From positions 868,001 to 932,000 of the forward strand of contig NZ_CP028913.1 of the NCBI RefSeq assembly GCF_003070885.1: a DNA stretch of 64,000 bases. The letters run 5' to 3'. Positions 53,344 through 62,177 of the stretch are shown here, piece by piece; within the stretch, counting starts at the first letter, position 1; every line of letters starts with the position of its first letter. The notes under the pieces were generated by a model that ran no database searches, was not told the origin of the DNA, and saw only the letters and a list, made by a program, of their open reading frames with translations. The position numbers and the translations under genes are program-made. Source of the DNA: Agromyces badenianii. Lineage in GTDB: Bacteria > Actinomycetota > Actinomycetes > Actinomycetales > Microbacteriaceae.

Positions 53344-55119
53344 ATGACCGACACCACTGACGGCGCCGCGGGGGAGCCCCGCGAGGCCGACGTCACCGAG
53401 ACGCAGGCCGCTGCCGCGAGCACGAACCCTGCGGTTCCCACTACTTCCGCTGCGACGACCGGATCGCCCGCTGCGACGACCGGATCGCCCGCTGCGACGA
53501 CCGATTCGCCCGCTGCGACGACCGGATCGCCTGCTGCGACGAACGCCGAGACCCCGGCCGTCGAGCACGATGCCGCCGCCCCTGCTGCGGCACCGGAGAG
53601 CCCGGCCCCCGCCGCCGCGGCGACCGGCACGGTGTACGAGCCCGGGCAGCAGCCGCAGCCCTACTCCGCCCCGCAGTACACGAAGCAGCCGGCCGAGGCC
53701 GCGCCCGCGGCATCCGCTGCCCAGCAGCCCGCCGCAGCACCGGCGCCCGCGTCGCCGACGCAGCCCGGCCAGGTGCCGCCGGCATTCGGCGGCCCCACCG
53801 CTCCGCAGCACGAGACCCAGCCGACCGTGCCGCTCCCGGGGCTCCCGGCCGAGGGCGCAGCCGCCCCTGCCGCACCGAAGCAGCGCCGGGTCGGACTCGG
53901 CGTCGCCGCGGCCATCGTGGCGGCCGCCCTGATCGGCGGTGCATCGGGCGCCGGCATCAACGCGCTCATCACGAGCAACGACGGCACGCCGGCGAGCGAG
54001 AGCGCGAACTCCGCCCAGAACATCGTCGTGAACGACACCGACTCGGTCAACCAGATCACCGCGGTCGCAGCCAAGGCGAGCCCGAGCGTCGTCACGATCT
54101 CGGTGTCGGGCGGCCAGTCCGGCGGCACAGGCTCCGGCATCATCCTCTCCGACGACGGCTACGTGCTGACCAACACCCATGTCGTGACGCTCGACGGCGC
54201 GACCGGCGAGCCGACCATCCAGGTGAAGACGAACGACGGTCACCTCTACGAGGCCGAGCTCGTCGGCACCGACCCGCTCTCAGACCTCGCGGTCATCAAG
54301 CTCGTGGATGCCTCGGGCCTGGCCCCGCTCGAGTTCGCCGACTCCGACAAGCTCAACGTCGGTGACTCCGCGATCGCGATCGGTGCCCCGCTCGGACTGG
54401 CCGGCACGGTCACCAACGGCATCGTGAGCGCGCTGAACCGCTCGATCGACGTCGCGTCCTCGGCGGCGCCGTCGACTCCCGACGACTCCCAGAGCGACGG
54501 CGACGGCCAGGGCGAGCAGGGCGACGGCTCCGGCAGCCCGTTCGACTTCTTCTTCGACCTGCCCGACCCCGAGAGCGGCGAGCCGCAGCAGCCGAGCGCG
54601 GCCACGGGTCGCGTCGCGCTTCCGGTGATCCAGACGGATGCCGCGATCAACCCGGGCAACTCGGGTGGCGCGCTGCTCGACTCCGAGGGCCAGCTCATCG
54701 GCGTGAACGTGGCGATCCTCTCCACGGGCGGATCGGCTCAGGGCGAGACGGCCGGCAACATCGGCGTCGGCTTCGCCGTGCCCTCGAACCTGGCAAAGCG
54801 CATCGCCGACGAGATCATCGAGAACGGCGTGGCGAGCCACGGACTGCTCGGCGCGACCGTGACCTCGGCGGAGGCCGAGGGGACGAGCGACACCGTCGGG
54901 GCGCTCATCTCCGAGGTGTCGCCCGATGGCGCGGCCGCGAAGGCGGGCCTGCAGGCCGGTGATGTCGTCACCGAGTTCAACGGGGTGCCGATCACCGACC
55001 AGACCGATCTGACCGCGCAGGTGCGGGCGCTCCCCGGCGGTGCAGAGGCGAAGCTGACCCTCACGCGCGACGGTTCATCGCAGACGGTCACCGTCACCCT
55101 CGGAACGTTCGAGGGCTGA
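53344..55119 (+). CDS. HtrA/DegP-type serine protease with PDZ domain
   Basis: A 591-residue membrane-anchored protease. The first 180 residues are Ala/Thr/Pro-rich and cytoplasmic, including four 21-bp-encoded repeats, followed by one helix (GLGVAAAIVAAALIGGASG). The trypsin-like domain has His in TNTHVV (279), Asp in DLAVIKL (314) and Ser in GNSGGALL (440). About 50 acidic/Gly residues interrupt the domain between Asp and Ser. A PDZ domain closes the protein (GAAAKAGLQAGDVVTEFNG). It degrades or refolds damaged exported proteins. ATG 53344 has GGAAGGAG upstream. Confidence 0.92.
   Translation: MTDTTDGAAGEPREADVTETQAAAASTNPAVPTTSAATTGSPAATTGSPAATTDSPAATTGSPAATNAETPAVEHDAAAPAAAPESPAPAAAATGTVYEPGQQPQPYSAPQYTKQPAEAAPAASAAQQPAAAPAPASPTQPGQVPPAFGGPTAPQHETQPTVPLPGLPAEGAAAPAAPKQRRVGLGVAAAIVAAALIGGASGAGINALITSNDGTPASESANSAQNIVVNDTDSVNQITAVAAKASPSVVTISVSGGQSGGTGSGIILSDDGYVLTNTHVVTLDGATGEPTIQVKTNDGHLYEAELVGTDPLSDLAVIKLVDASGLAPLEFADSDKLNVGDSAIAIGAPLGLAGTVTNGIVSALNRSIDVASSAAPSTPDDSQSDGDGQGEQGDGSGSPFDFFFDLPDPESGEPQQPSAATGRVALPVIQTDAAINPGNSGGALLDSEGQLIGVNVAILSTGGSAQGETAGNIGVGFAVPSNLAKRIADEIIENGVASHGLLGATVTSAEAEGTSDTVGALISEVSPDGAAAKAGLQAGDVVTEFNGVPITDQTDLTAQVRALPGGAEAKLTLTRDGSSQTVTVTLGTFEG
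53449..53532 (+). repeat. four 21-bp tandem repeats inside htrA
   Basis: GCTGCGACGACCGGATCGCCC repeats four times with one or two changes, encoding AATTGSP-type heptads in the cytoplasmic tail. Its length keeps the frame, so copy number may vary without loss of function. Confidence 0.9.
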
Positions 55120-55138
55120 TCGCACGACGGGCCATTCG

Positions 55139-55170
55139 GCGGGTTCGGGTCCGACAGGATCCGGACCCGC
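55139..55170 (+). terminator. GC-rich hairpin terminator after htrA
   Basis: A 14-bp stem (55139-55152 with 55157-55170) contains two G-T wobble pairs and a GACA loop. It lies 19 bases after the htrA stop; the following bases are not clearly T-rich. Confidence 0.55.
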
Positions 55171-55244
55171 TGTCGTCGTTCCCGCTCCCGGTACCCGGCG
55201 ACGTGGCTGCTAGGCTCGATCGACCCGAGCGGCAAGTGAGGACC

Positions 55245-56300
55245 ATGCCCGAGCAACCCCCAGAAGTGACGCCACCGTCGCTCCTCGGCGTCTCCTATGT
55301 CATGCCTGTGCTGAACGATGCAACGCATGTTCGAGCCGCCGTCGAGTCGATCCTCGCGCAGGACTATGCCGGGCCCGTCGAGGTGCTCATCGCACTCGGC
55401 CCCTCGATCGACGGAACCAACGAGCTGGTCGCCGATCTCGCGGCGCGCGATGCGCGTGTGCGCGTGCTCGAGAACGAGGTGGGGTCGACGCCGGCCGGGC
55501 TCAACATCGGCATCCGGGCTGCGCGGTACCCGGTCGTGGTGCGGGTCGACTCGCACTCGATGCTGCCGACCGACTACGCCCGCATCGCGGTCGAAGAACT
55601 CGAGCGCACGGGGGCCGACAACGTCGGCGGCATCATGGATGCACGCGGTGAGACGCCGTTCGAGCGCGCCGTCGCCCTCGCCTACACCACCAAGGTCGGC
55701 CTCGGCGGTTCCGCCTTCCACGTCGGCGGCACGGCCGGGCCGGCCGAGACCGTGTATCTCGGAGTGTTCCGCCGCGAGGCGCTGCTGCGCGTCGGGCTCT
55801 TCGACGAGACCATCAAGCGCGGCCAGGACTGGGAGCTGAACCGGCGCCTGCGCCAGACGGGCGGTCTCGTGTGGTTCACGCCGAGGCTCGCCGTGACGTA
55901 CCGGCCCCGTTCCACCCTCGGCCGGCTCGCCCGCCAGATGTTCTCCACCGGGCTGTGGCGGGGCGAGCTGGCGCGTCGGTTCCCGTCGGCGAACGGCATC
56001 CGCTACTTCGTGCCGCCCGTGATGGTGCTCGGTGTCACGCTCGGCCTCCTCGCGGGCATCGGCGGTCTCGTGCAGCTGGCGCTCGGCGCCGCGCCGTGGC
56101 TGCTGCTCGGCTTCGCCGTGCCGATCGTCTACCTGCTCTTCGTCGTCGCCGCGATGCTCGTGTACGGGCGCGGGCGCGGTGCGAGCACGGCGGCATGGTT
56201 TCTCGTAGTGTTGCCGTGCATACACGTCGCGTGGGGTGTGGGCTTCGTGCTCGGCTACCTCGCGCTGACGAGCAACATCGCCAGGCACACGGGAAGGTGA
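55245..56300 (+). CDS. GT2 family glycosyltransferase
   Basis: A 351-residue enzyme. A GT-A domain begins SYVMPVLNDATHVRAAVES, with RVDSHSML as the DxD region near 101-104 and DWELNRRLRQTGG near 197. Two C-terminal hydrophobic segments (FVPPVMVLGVTLGLLAGIG; YLLFVVAAMLVYG) place it at the membrane. It should transfer a sugar from a nucleotide donor to a lipid-linked cell-wall glycopolymer. ATG 55245 has TGAGGA upstream, and TAGGCT at 55211-55216 is its -10. It heads the glycopolymer cluster. Confidence 0.88.
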   Translation: MPEQPPEVTPPSLLGVSYVMPVLNDATHVRAAVESILAQDYAGPVEVLIALGPSIDGTNELVADLAARDARVRVLENEVGSTPAGLNIGIRAARYPVVVRVDSHSMLPTDYARIAVEELERTGADNVGGIMDARGETPFERAVALAYTTKVGLGGSAFHVGGTAGPAETVYLGVFRREALLRVGLFDETIKRGQDWELNRRLRQTGGLVWFTPRLAVTYRPRSTLGRLARQMFSTGLWRGELARRFPSANGIRYFVPPVMVLGVTLGLLAGIGGLVQLALGAAPWLLLGFAVPIVYLLFVVAAMLVYGRGRGASTAAWFLVVLPCIHVAWGVGFVLGYLALTSNIARHTGR

Positions 56301-56305
56301 CACGG

Positions 56306-57118
56306 ATGTCGCAGACTGGTCCGGTCACCACGAGACCCACAAGCATCGCCGAGCTTCGCGAGGTGACCCAGCCGCCCGAGGTGCGCGGTCGTCGCAACGC
56401 CGAGCACTGGACGGCGTCGCTGTACCTTCGCAAGCTCTCGCCGTACCTCACGTGGATGCTCCTGAAGACCTCGATCTCGGCCAACGGGGTGACCGGGCTG
56501 ATGATCCTCGTCGGCTGGTCGACGGCGGCCGCGATCCTGATCCCCGGCATCTGGGGGGCGCTGCTCGCGGTGGTGCTCGGCCAGTTGCAGATGCTCGTCG
56601 ACTGCTGCGACGGCGAGGTCGCCCGGTGGCGTCGCACCTCGTCGCCCGCCGGCGTGTTCCTCGACAAGGTGGGGCACTACACGACCGAGGCGCTCATTCC
56701 GCTCGCGCTCGGCATCCGCGCCGCGGCGTACCCGCTCGAGTTCCCGGCCGACTTCCTCTGGACCACGATCGCGGCGCTCCTCGCCCTCGTGATCGTGCTC
56801 AACAAGGCGCTCAACGACATGGTGCACGTCGCTCGCGCGAACGCCGGGCTCGCCAAGCTCGCCGACACCCACGGCGAGACCGCTCCGCGCGGCGGGCTCG
56901 TCGCCAAGCTCCGCAAGGCGGCCAGGTTCCTGCCGTTCCACCGGCTCTACCACTCGGTCGAGCTCACGCTCATCGTGTTCGCCGCCGCGCTCGTCGGGCT
57001 CATCGCGGGCCAGCCGATGACCGACCGCATCGTGCTGGCCGTGCTGCTGCCGCTCGCGCTGCTCTCGCTCGTCGGCCACTTCGTCGCGATCATGGCCTCC
57101 CGTCGTGTCCGGTCCTGA
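56306..57118 (+). CDS. CDP-alcohol phosphatidyltransferase family enzyme
   Basis: A 270-residue membrane protein with about six helices. The family motif reads DCCDGEVARW...GVFLDKVGH near 94-119: D-x2-DG-x2-AR-x8-G-x3-D-x3-H. The last Asp of the usual DxxxD is His here. The enzyme moves a phospho-alcohol from a CDP-activated donor to an acceptor, and in this cluster probably builds the polymer or its linkage. GTG 56297, overlapping the previous stop, and ATG 56306 are both possible; GGAAGG favours ATG. The 3' end overlaps the next GT2 by 14 bp. Confidence 0.85.
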   Translation: MSQTGPVTTRPTSIAELREVTQPPEVRGRRNAEHWTASLYLRKLSPYLTWMLLKTSISANGVTGLMILVGWSTAAAILIPGIWGALLAVVLGQLQMLVDCCDGEVARWRRTSSPAGVFLDKVGHYTTEALIPLALGIRAAAYPLEFPADFLWTTIAALLALVIVLNKALNDMVHVARANAGLAKLADTHGETAPRGGLVAKLRKAARFLPFHRLYHSVELTLIVFAAALVGLIAGQPMTDRIVLAVLLPLALLSLVGHFVAIMASRRVRS

Positions 57119-58010
57119 ACCGGCAGCAGACGATCGGCCGCGCGTCGGCGTCGTCGTGCTCACGATGGGCACCCGGCCCGACGATCTCGCCCGCGGCATC
57201 CGCAGCATCCTCGACCAGCAGGGCGTCGTCACCGACGTCGTCTGCGTCGGCAACGGCTGGGACCCGGCCACCGCGACCCCGCCGCTGCCCGCCGGCGTGA
57301 AGACGCTGCACCTGCCCGAGAACCTCGGCATTCCGGCCGGACGCAACCGCGGGGTGCCGATGGTCACGGGCGAGGCGCTCTTCTTCCTCGACGACGACGC
57401 CTTCCTGCCGAGCACCGCCTTCCTGGCCGATGGATGCCGCGTGCTCGCGCGCCGCCCCGAGGTCGGTCTCCTGCAGCCGCGCGTCGTCGACCCGACGGGC
57501 CGGGTCTCTCCCCGTCGCTGGATCCCGCGCATCCGCAAGGGCGACCCGGCGCACTCGAGCAATGTGTTCTCGTGCTGGGAGGGCGCCGTGCTCATGCCCC
57601 GTGCGGTGTTCGACGCGACGGGCGGCTGGGCCGACCCGTTCTTCTACGCGCACGAGGGCATCGAGCTGGCCTGGCGGGTGTGGGACACCGGGCACGTCGC
57701 CTGGTATGCCGGAGACCTCGAGGCGGCGCATCCGGTCATCGACCCGGCCCGGCACGCCTACTACTTCCGGCTGAACGCGAGGAACCGGGTCTGGCTCGCC
57801 CGGCGAAACCTGCCCGCGGTGCTCGTGCCGCTCTACGTGGGTTCCTGGACCGCCATCCAGGTGCTGCGCTGGGCCCGCAACCCCTCGGCCCTCCGGGCCT
57901 GGTTCGGCGGCTGGCGGGCGGGCTGGCGAGAGCACCCGGGGCAGCGCCGGCCCATGCGCTGGCGCACGGTGTGGCGCATGACGCTCGCCGGGCGCCCACC
58001 CGTGGTGTAG
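57105..58010 (+). CDS. GT2 family glycosyltransferase
   Basis: A 301-residue GT-A glycosyltransferase. It starts VGVVVLTMGTRPDDLARGIRS, has NLGIPAGRNRG near 73, the DxD region FFLDDDAFLP near 91, and DPFFYAHEGIELAWR near 177. A hydrophobic C-terminal patch (VPLYVGSWTAIQVLRW) may rest on the membrane. The GTG start lies inside the CDP-alcohol transferase gene, so translation is coupled. It probably adds a sugar side chain or linkage sugar to the glycopolymer. Confidence 0.87.
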   Translation: MSGPEPAADDRPRVGVVVLTMGTRPDDLARGIRSILDQQGVVTDVVCVGNGWDPATATPPLPAGVKTLHLPENLGIPAGRNRGVPMVTGEALFFLDDDAFLPSTAFLADGCRVLARRPEVGLLQPRVVDPTGRVSPRRWIPRIRKGDPAHSSNVFSCWEGAVLMPRAVFDATGGWADPFFYAHEGIELAWRVWDTGHVAWYAGDLEAAHPVIDPARHAYYFRLNARNRVWLARRNLPAVLVPLYVGSWTAIQVLRWARNPSALRAWFGGWRAGWREHPGQRRPMRWRTVWRMTLAGRPPVV

Positions 58011-58091
58011 CGCCGTAACGATCGGCTCTCGGTGCGGGCTCGGCGCCCGCCATGGGGCATCCGTGCAGCCTGACCTCGCTACCCTTGGACA

Positions 58092-59390
58092 GTGGGATTG
58101 AGGAAAGACACGAGACGCGCCGTCAAGCTGGCCAAAGACATCATGTGGTCACGACGAGCGCAGCGCTCGCTCACGGTGAAGCTCGCCGAACGGCCGCCGT
58201 TGCCGCCCCACCGATTCCGGGTCGGCGTGTACTTCGCCGACGGCAAGGTCAACCTCTATCAGTTGCGGCAGTGGTACGCGCCGCTCGCCCAGCTCGCCGA
58301 GCAGCACCCCGTGCTCGTTCTCAGCAGGGCCTCGGGTGCCGCGCTCGCGCTGCTCGAGGAGTCGCCGCTGCCGGTCGCCTACGTGCGCCGGGTCGCCGAT
58401 CTCGAGCAGGTGATCGCCGAACAAGACCTGCACGTCATCTTCTACGTGAACCAGAACGCGAAGAACTTCCAGATGATGCGGTACGGCCGCCGGTGGCACG
58501 TGTTCATCAACCACGGCGAGTCCGACAAGATGTACATGACCACCAACCAGTTCAAGGCCTACGACTACGCCCTGATCGCGGGCGACGCGGCGCGGGCGCG
58601 GCTCGAGAAGGTGCTCTGGGACTACGACTTCGACAAGCGCGCGATTCCCATCGGGCGCCCGCAGGCCGATCACTACCTCGACGACGCCGCACTGCCGTAC
58701 ACGCCCGACGACCGGGAGGTGGTGCTGTACGCGCCGACCTGGGAGGGCGACCGCGGAGCCGCCGCCTACGGATCCATCGCGTCCCACGGAGTCACCCTCG
58801 TCGAGGGCCTGCTCGCGACCGGACGCCACCGGGTCATCTATCGGCCGCACCCGCGATCGGGTGTCGTCGATCACGAATACGGCGCGGCGAACCGGGCGAT
58901 CATCACGGCGATCGAGGCGGCGAACGCCGCCGATCCCTCGGCGCAGCACGTCTTCGACAACGGGCCGAACCTGGGCTGGCAGCTCGCCGCCGCCGACGTC
59001 GCGATCGTCGACATCTCGGCGATGGTCTACGACCGGCTCGCCGCCGGCAAGCCGCTGCTGATCACGAGTCCGGTGAACCCCGAGGCGCAGATCGACGAGT
59101 CGGGCTACCTGCAGGCGTGCGAGTGGCTCGAGGCGACGGATGCCACGGCCATGGTCGCCCGCGTCGACGACGTGGCGCACGACGCCGGGGCGCTCGCGCG
59201 ACTCGGCGTGTGGGTCGAGCGCTACTTCGGCGACACGACCCCCGGCGTCACCACGGCACGCTTCCACGCCGCGATCGACCACCTCATGGCCGAGTGGGAG
59301 CGGTTCGCCGCGCTGCACGCGGCAGACGGCGACGTCGACGAGCGCGATGTGCACGCGGCCGCCATCGACGACGAGGAGATCGAGGCGTAG
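58092..59390 (+). CDS. CDP-glycerol glycerophosphotransferase-like (TagB/TagF family)
   Basis: A 432-residue protein of the Glyphos_transf family: HVFINHGESDKMYMTTNQF near 136, VVLYAPTWEGDRGAAAYGS near 211, VIYRPHPRSGVVD near 243, and FDNGPNLGWQLAAADVAIVD near 290 with DISAMVYDRLAAGKPLL. The two His-Gly/His-Pro regions are where TagF-type polymerases bind CDP-glycerol. The enzyme should attach or polymerise glycerol-phosphate or ribitol-phosphate units. TACCCT lies six bases before GTG 58092, so it starts a new leaderless transcript within the cluster. Confidence 0.86.
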   Translation: MGLRKDTRRAVKLAKDIMWSRRAQRSLTVKLAERPPLPPHRFRVGVYFADGKVNLYQLRQWYAPLAQLAEQHPVLVLSRASGAALALLEESPLPVAYVRRVADLEQVIAEQDLHVIFYVNQNAKNFQMMRYGRRWHVFINHGESDKMYMTTNQFKAYDYALIAGDAARARLEKVLWDYDFDKRAIPIGRPQADHYLDDAALPYTPDDREVVLYAPTWEGDRGAAAYGSIASHGVTLVEGLLATGRHRVIYRPHPRSGVVDHEYGAANRAIITAIEAANAADPSAQHVFDNGPNLGWQLAAADVAIVDISAMVYDRLAAGKPLLITSPVNPEAQIDESGYLQACEWLEATDATAMVARVDDVAHDAGALARLGVWVERYFGDTTPGVTTARFHAAIDHLMAEWERFAALHAADGDVDERDVHAAAIDDEEIEA

Positions 59391-59405
59391 CAGCGGCGCC
59401 CAGGG

Positions 59406-60410
59406 TCAGGGCGTCGGGTCCGTGTCGGCGGGCGGCGGCGCCGAGGCATCCCTCGACTCGATCGACCGCTTGCGGGTCGCGGCACCCGTGATCGCACGAC
59501 CGGCCTCGCCGATTCCCCGGCCGGTGGCCCGCGCGGCGGTGCCGAGCGCGCCGCCGACCCGGGAGATCCGGGCCGTGGCCGACTCCAGCACCGAGCCGCC
59601 CTCTCGCGGTTCGAGTTCCAGCGGCAGCACCGCGGGCGGCTGGCCGAACGCCAGTCGCGAGTGCTTCAGCACCCGCCGACCGAGCATGTGGTTGCCGGCG
59701 CCGCCGATCGCGGCGCCGATGCCGAACGGAATCGCCTTGCCGATGATGCCCGCGCCGCCCCGCACCGCGAACTGCCTGATGAACACGCTGCGAAGCCGCT
59801 CGACCACCGTGCCCATGACGGCCTTCGGCATGCTGTTGGTGATGAGCTCGCCCCAGTAGACGTTGCGGGCGACGCCAGTGCCCGACGCCTGCCCGGCGAA
59901 CTGACGCACGAGATCGACGCCCTCACTGCCGAGCATGAGCGTCATCACGAGCGCGCGGGCGCGGTCGGGGCTCTCGACGGGGATGCCGTGCACCTCGGCG
60001 ACGGACTGGGCGAAGAGCGCCGTGGCCTCGAGGAACCCGGCCGTCTCGACGCCCGACAGCGCGAGCGTGACACCGGTGCCGATCCCCGGGATCACGGCGG
60101 TCGCACCGACGGCCGCACCGCCGGTCGTGACGGCGGCGAGGTAGCGTCGCTCGAGGATGCGCACGATCTGCTCGGGCGAGGCGGCGGGAGATCGGCGCCG
60201 GATGCTGCGGAGGTGGGCGACGACCACCGGTCGCTGGATCGCGAGCACCCGGTCGATGCCGCGCTCCATGCCGTGCGCGCGAGGAGGGCCGGACCCGTCG
60301 CCGGAGCTCGTCGTGCCCGCGCCGGCCGAGGGTGCGCCAGCGTCCTCGGGGCGCGACTCGTTCGGCCCATCGGGCTTCATGGAGGTGATCTTGTGCACGC
60401 GCTCGGACAT
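59406..60410 (-). CDS. EcsC family protein
   Basis: A 334-residue protein with an EcsC domain in residues 65-250: RRYLAAVTTGGAAVGATAVI and GTGVTLALSGVETAGFLEAT form hydrophobic hairpins. The N- and C-termini are Pro/Ser/Ala-rich and disordered. EcsC proteins accompany ABC exporters in Bacillus; the mechanism is unknown. It is convergent with the TagB/F gene and lies downstream of the TagGH exporter on the same strand. Confidence 0.82.
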   Translation of the reverse strand: MSERVHKITSMKPDGPNESRPEDAGAPSAGAGTTSSGDGSGPPRAHGMERGIDRVLAIQRPVVVAHLRSIRRRSPAASPEQIVRILERRYLAAVTTGGAAVGATAVIPGIGTGVTLALSGVETAGFLEATALFAQSVAEVHGIPVESPDRARALVMTLMLGSEGVDLVRQFAGQASGTGVARNVYWGELITNSMPKAVMGTVVERLRSVFIRQFAVRGGAGIIGKAIPFGIGAAIGGAGNHMLGRRVLKHSRLAFGQPPAVLPLELEPREGGSVLESATARISRVGGALGTAARATGRGIGEAGRAITGAATRKRSIESRDASAPPPADTDPTP

Positions 60411-60514
60411 GGTGGGTCGATCTTACGAGACGACTTCGCGGGTTGGCTGTGCGGTGCGGAATTCCGCCGGCGTCCCGTCGAGCGTCGTGTGTCGGGTGTC
60501 GCGTGTCGCGGCTG

Positions 60515-61279
60515 CTATGCCGCGCCGTGCTCCGCGTTGTACCGATCGATCACGTCGTCGATCGGGCCGTCGAGCACGAGCGCGCCCTTGTCGAGGTAGA
60601 GGCCGCGCGTGCAGAAGCGGCGCAGGTCGCGTTCGTTGTGCGAGACGAAGAAGAGCGTGCGCCCGCCCTGGAGCAGCTCGTCGATGCGGCGGTAGCACTT
60701 CTCGCGGAACGCCTTGTCACCCACGGCGAGCACCTCGTCGACGAGCAGGATCGGCTCCTCGAGCTGGGAGATCACGGCGAACGCGATGCGCACCTTCATG
60801 CCGCTCGAGAGGTGCTTGTACGGCGTGTCGAGGAAGTCGCCGATGTCGGCGAACTCGATGATCTCGTCGAACTTCGCATCGATCTGCGCCTTCGTCATGC
60901 CGTGCAGGCCGGCCGTCAGGTAGACGTTGTCGCGCACCGTGAGGTCTTCGACGAAACCGCCGGTGATCTCGATGAGCGGCGCGACGCCGCCGATGACCTC
61001 GACCGTGCCCTCGTCGGCGATCATGACGCCGGCCACGAGCTTCAGGAGCGTCGACTTGCCCTGACCGTTGCGGCCGACCACACCGATCGCCTCACCCGGG
61101 CGCACTTCGATCGAGACGTCGCGAAGCGCCCAGAACTCGCCGGGCCGGGTGCGCCTGCGCCGACCGGCGAGCAGGTCCTTGAACGAGCGGCGTCCGCGGC
61201 GATTGCGACGGAAGCGGATGCCGAGGCCGCGGGTGCGGATGGCGTATGGCGCCGCGGAGACGACGGTCGTGGCATCCAA
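60515..61279 (-). CDS. tagH: ABC exporter ATPase, TagH/polysaccharide type
   Basis: A 254-residue ATPase. Walker A GRNGQGKST is near 94-102, the signature LSSGMKVRIAF near 176, Walker B PILLVDEVLAVGD near 195 and the His switch FFVSHNERDLR. The short length and the missing C-terminal domain are like TagH/RfbE-type exporters that move lipid-linked wall polymers. The start is a TTG: AAGGAG lies seven bases upstream, and the ATG overlapping it is out of frame. It directly follows the permease with a one-base gap. Confidence 0.9.
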   Translation of the reverse strand: MDATTVVSAAPYAIRTRGLGIRFRRNRRGRRSFKDLLAGRRRRTRPGEFWALRDVSIEVRPGEAIGVVGRNGQGKSTLLKLVAGVMIADEGTVEVIGGVAPLIEITGGFVEDLTVRDNVYLTAGLHGMTKAQIDAKFDEIIEFADIGDFLDTPYKHLSSGMKVRIAFAVISQLEEPILLVDEVLAVGDKAFREKCYRRIDELLQGGRTLFFVSHNERDLRRFCTRGLYLDKGALVLDGPIDDVIDRYNAEHGAA

Positions 61280-61280
61280 G

Positions 61281-62096
61281 TCAGATCTCCTTCAGCACCT
61301 GGCGTTCGGCGGAGCGGAACACCCGCAGTCCGATGGCGAGCAACGCGAGCGACATCACTGCGGCGACAGCGATGTTGAACCAGTCGAGCTCTTCGGGGAA
61401 GAACCCGGCCCGGTAGATGCCGAAGATACCCGAGAGCGGATTGAAGGCCGCCCAGAAGTGCAGCTCCGACGGAAGGTCGGTGACCCCGTAGATGATCGGG
61501 GAGGCGTAGAACAGGAACCGCAGTGCGAGCTTGACGGCTCGCTCGAGGTCGCGGAAGAAGACCACGAGGGGGGCGACGATCAGGGCGACACCCGCGGTGA
61601 GGATCGCCTGCAGCAGGATCGCGAGCGGGAAGAGGAGCAGCTCCCAGTGCACGGGCGCCCCGAAGATCACCGCGAAGAGCGCGAGCACCGGCAGCGCGAG
61701 CAGGAACTCGATGCCCTTCGACAGCACGATGCGGTTGACCCAGATCGTGCGCGGGATCATCGTCGATCGCACGAGCTTCGCGTCTTTCAGGAAGGCGCGC
61801 GTCGAGTCCGAGACCGCCCCGTTGAACCACATCCACGGCAGCAGCGCCGACAGCAGGAAGACGATGTACGGTTCGGTGCCGACCGGCCGCTGGAACACCT
61901 GGGTGAAGACGAACCAGTAGATGCCCGCCATCACGAGCGGATCGAGCACCGACCAGACGTAGCCGAGGGCCGAGGTCGAGTAGCGCACCTTCAGGTCGCG
62001 CGTCGTGAGCAGCCACAGGGAATGGCGGTAGCGGTCCCACGCCGTCCGCCGTAGCGGATGCGCATCGCCGTACGCCCTCGACTCCGTGCTGATCAC
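61281..62096 (-). CDS. tagG: ABC-2 exporter permease, TagG type
   Basis: A 271-residue permease with six helices. It begins with a cytoplasmic helix TTRDLKVRYSTSALGYVWSV, the classic TagG/Wzm start, and has YRAGFFPEELDWFNI in the final loop. It should export the lipid-linked polymer with the TagH ATPase. TACGAT lies six bases before GTG 62096, so the two-gene transcript is leaderless. It is divergent from the small membrane protein at 62178. Confidence 0.9.
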   Translation of the reverse strand: MISTESRAYGDAHPLRRTAWDRYRHSLWLLTTRDLKVRYSTSALGYVWSVLDPLVMAGIYWFVFTQVFQRPVGTEPYIVFLLSALLPWMWFNGAVSDSTRAFLKDAKLVRSTMIPRTIWVNRIVLSKGIEFLLALPVLALFAVIFGAPVHWELLLFPLAILLQAILTAGVALIVAPLVVFFRDLERAVKLALRFLFYASPIIYGVTDLPSELHFWAAFNPLSGIFGIYRAGFFPEELDWFNIAVAAVMSLALLAIGLRVFRSAERQVLKEI

Positions 62097-62177
62097 GCTC
62101 TCATCGTAGATGGCCAACCGGGGTAGATTTGAAACCAGACGGGTGGCGTCGTGCCGAGCCCAGTCGGAAGGAGCCTC

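Noticed and set aside
53449..53532. Four short tandem repeats considered as a CRISPR array
   Set aside because: The 21-bp units are contiguous with no spacers and encode in-frame heptads of HtrA.
61273..61275. ATG overlapping the TagH start
   Set aside because: Out of frame with the ATPase; the in-frame TTG at 61279 has AAGGAG at the right distance.
62097..62177. Riboswitch ahead of the S-component-like gene
   Set aside because: The region is about 80 bp with a promoter and no visible TPP, cobalamin or other conserved riboswitch core.
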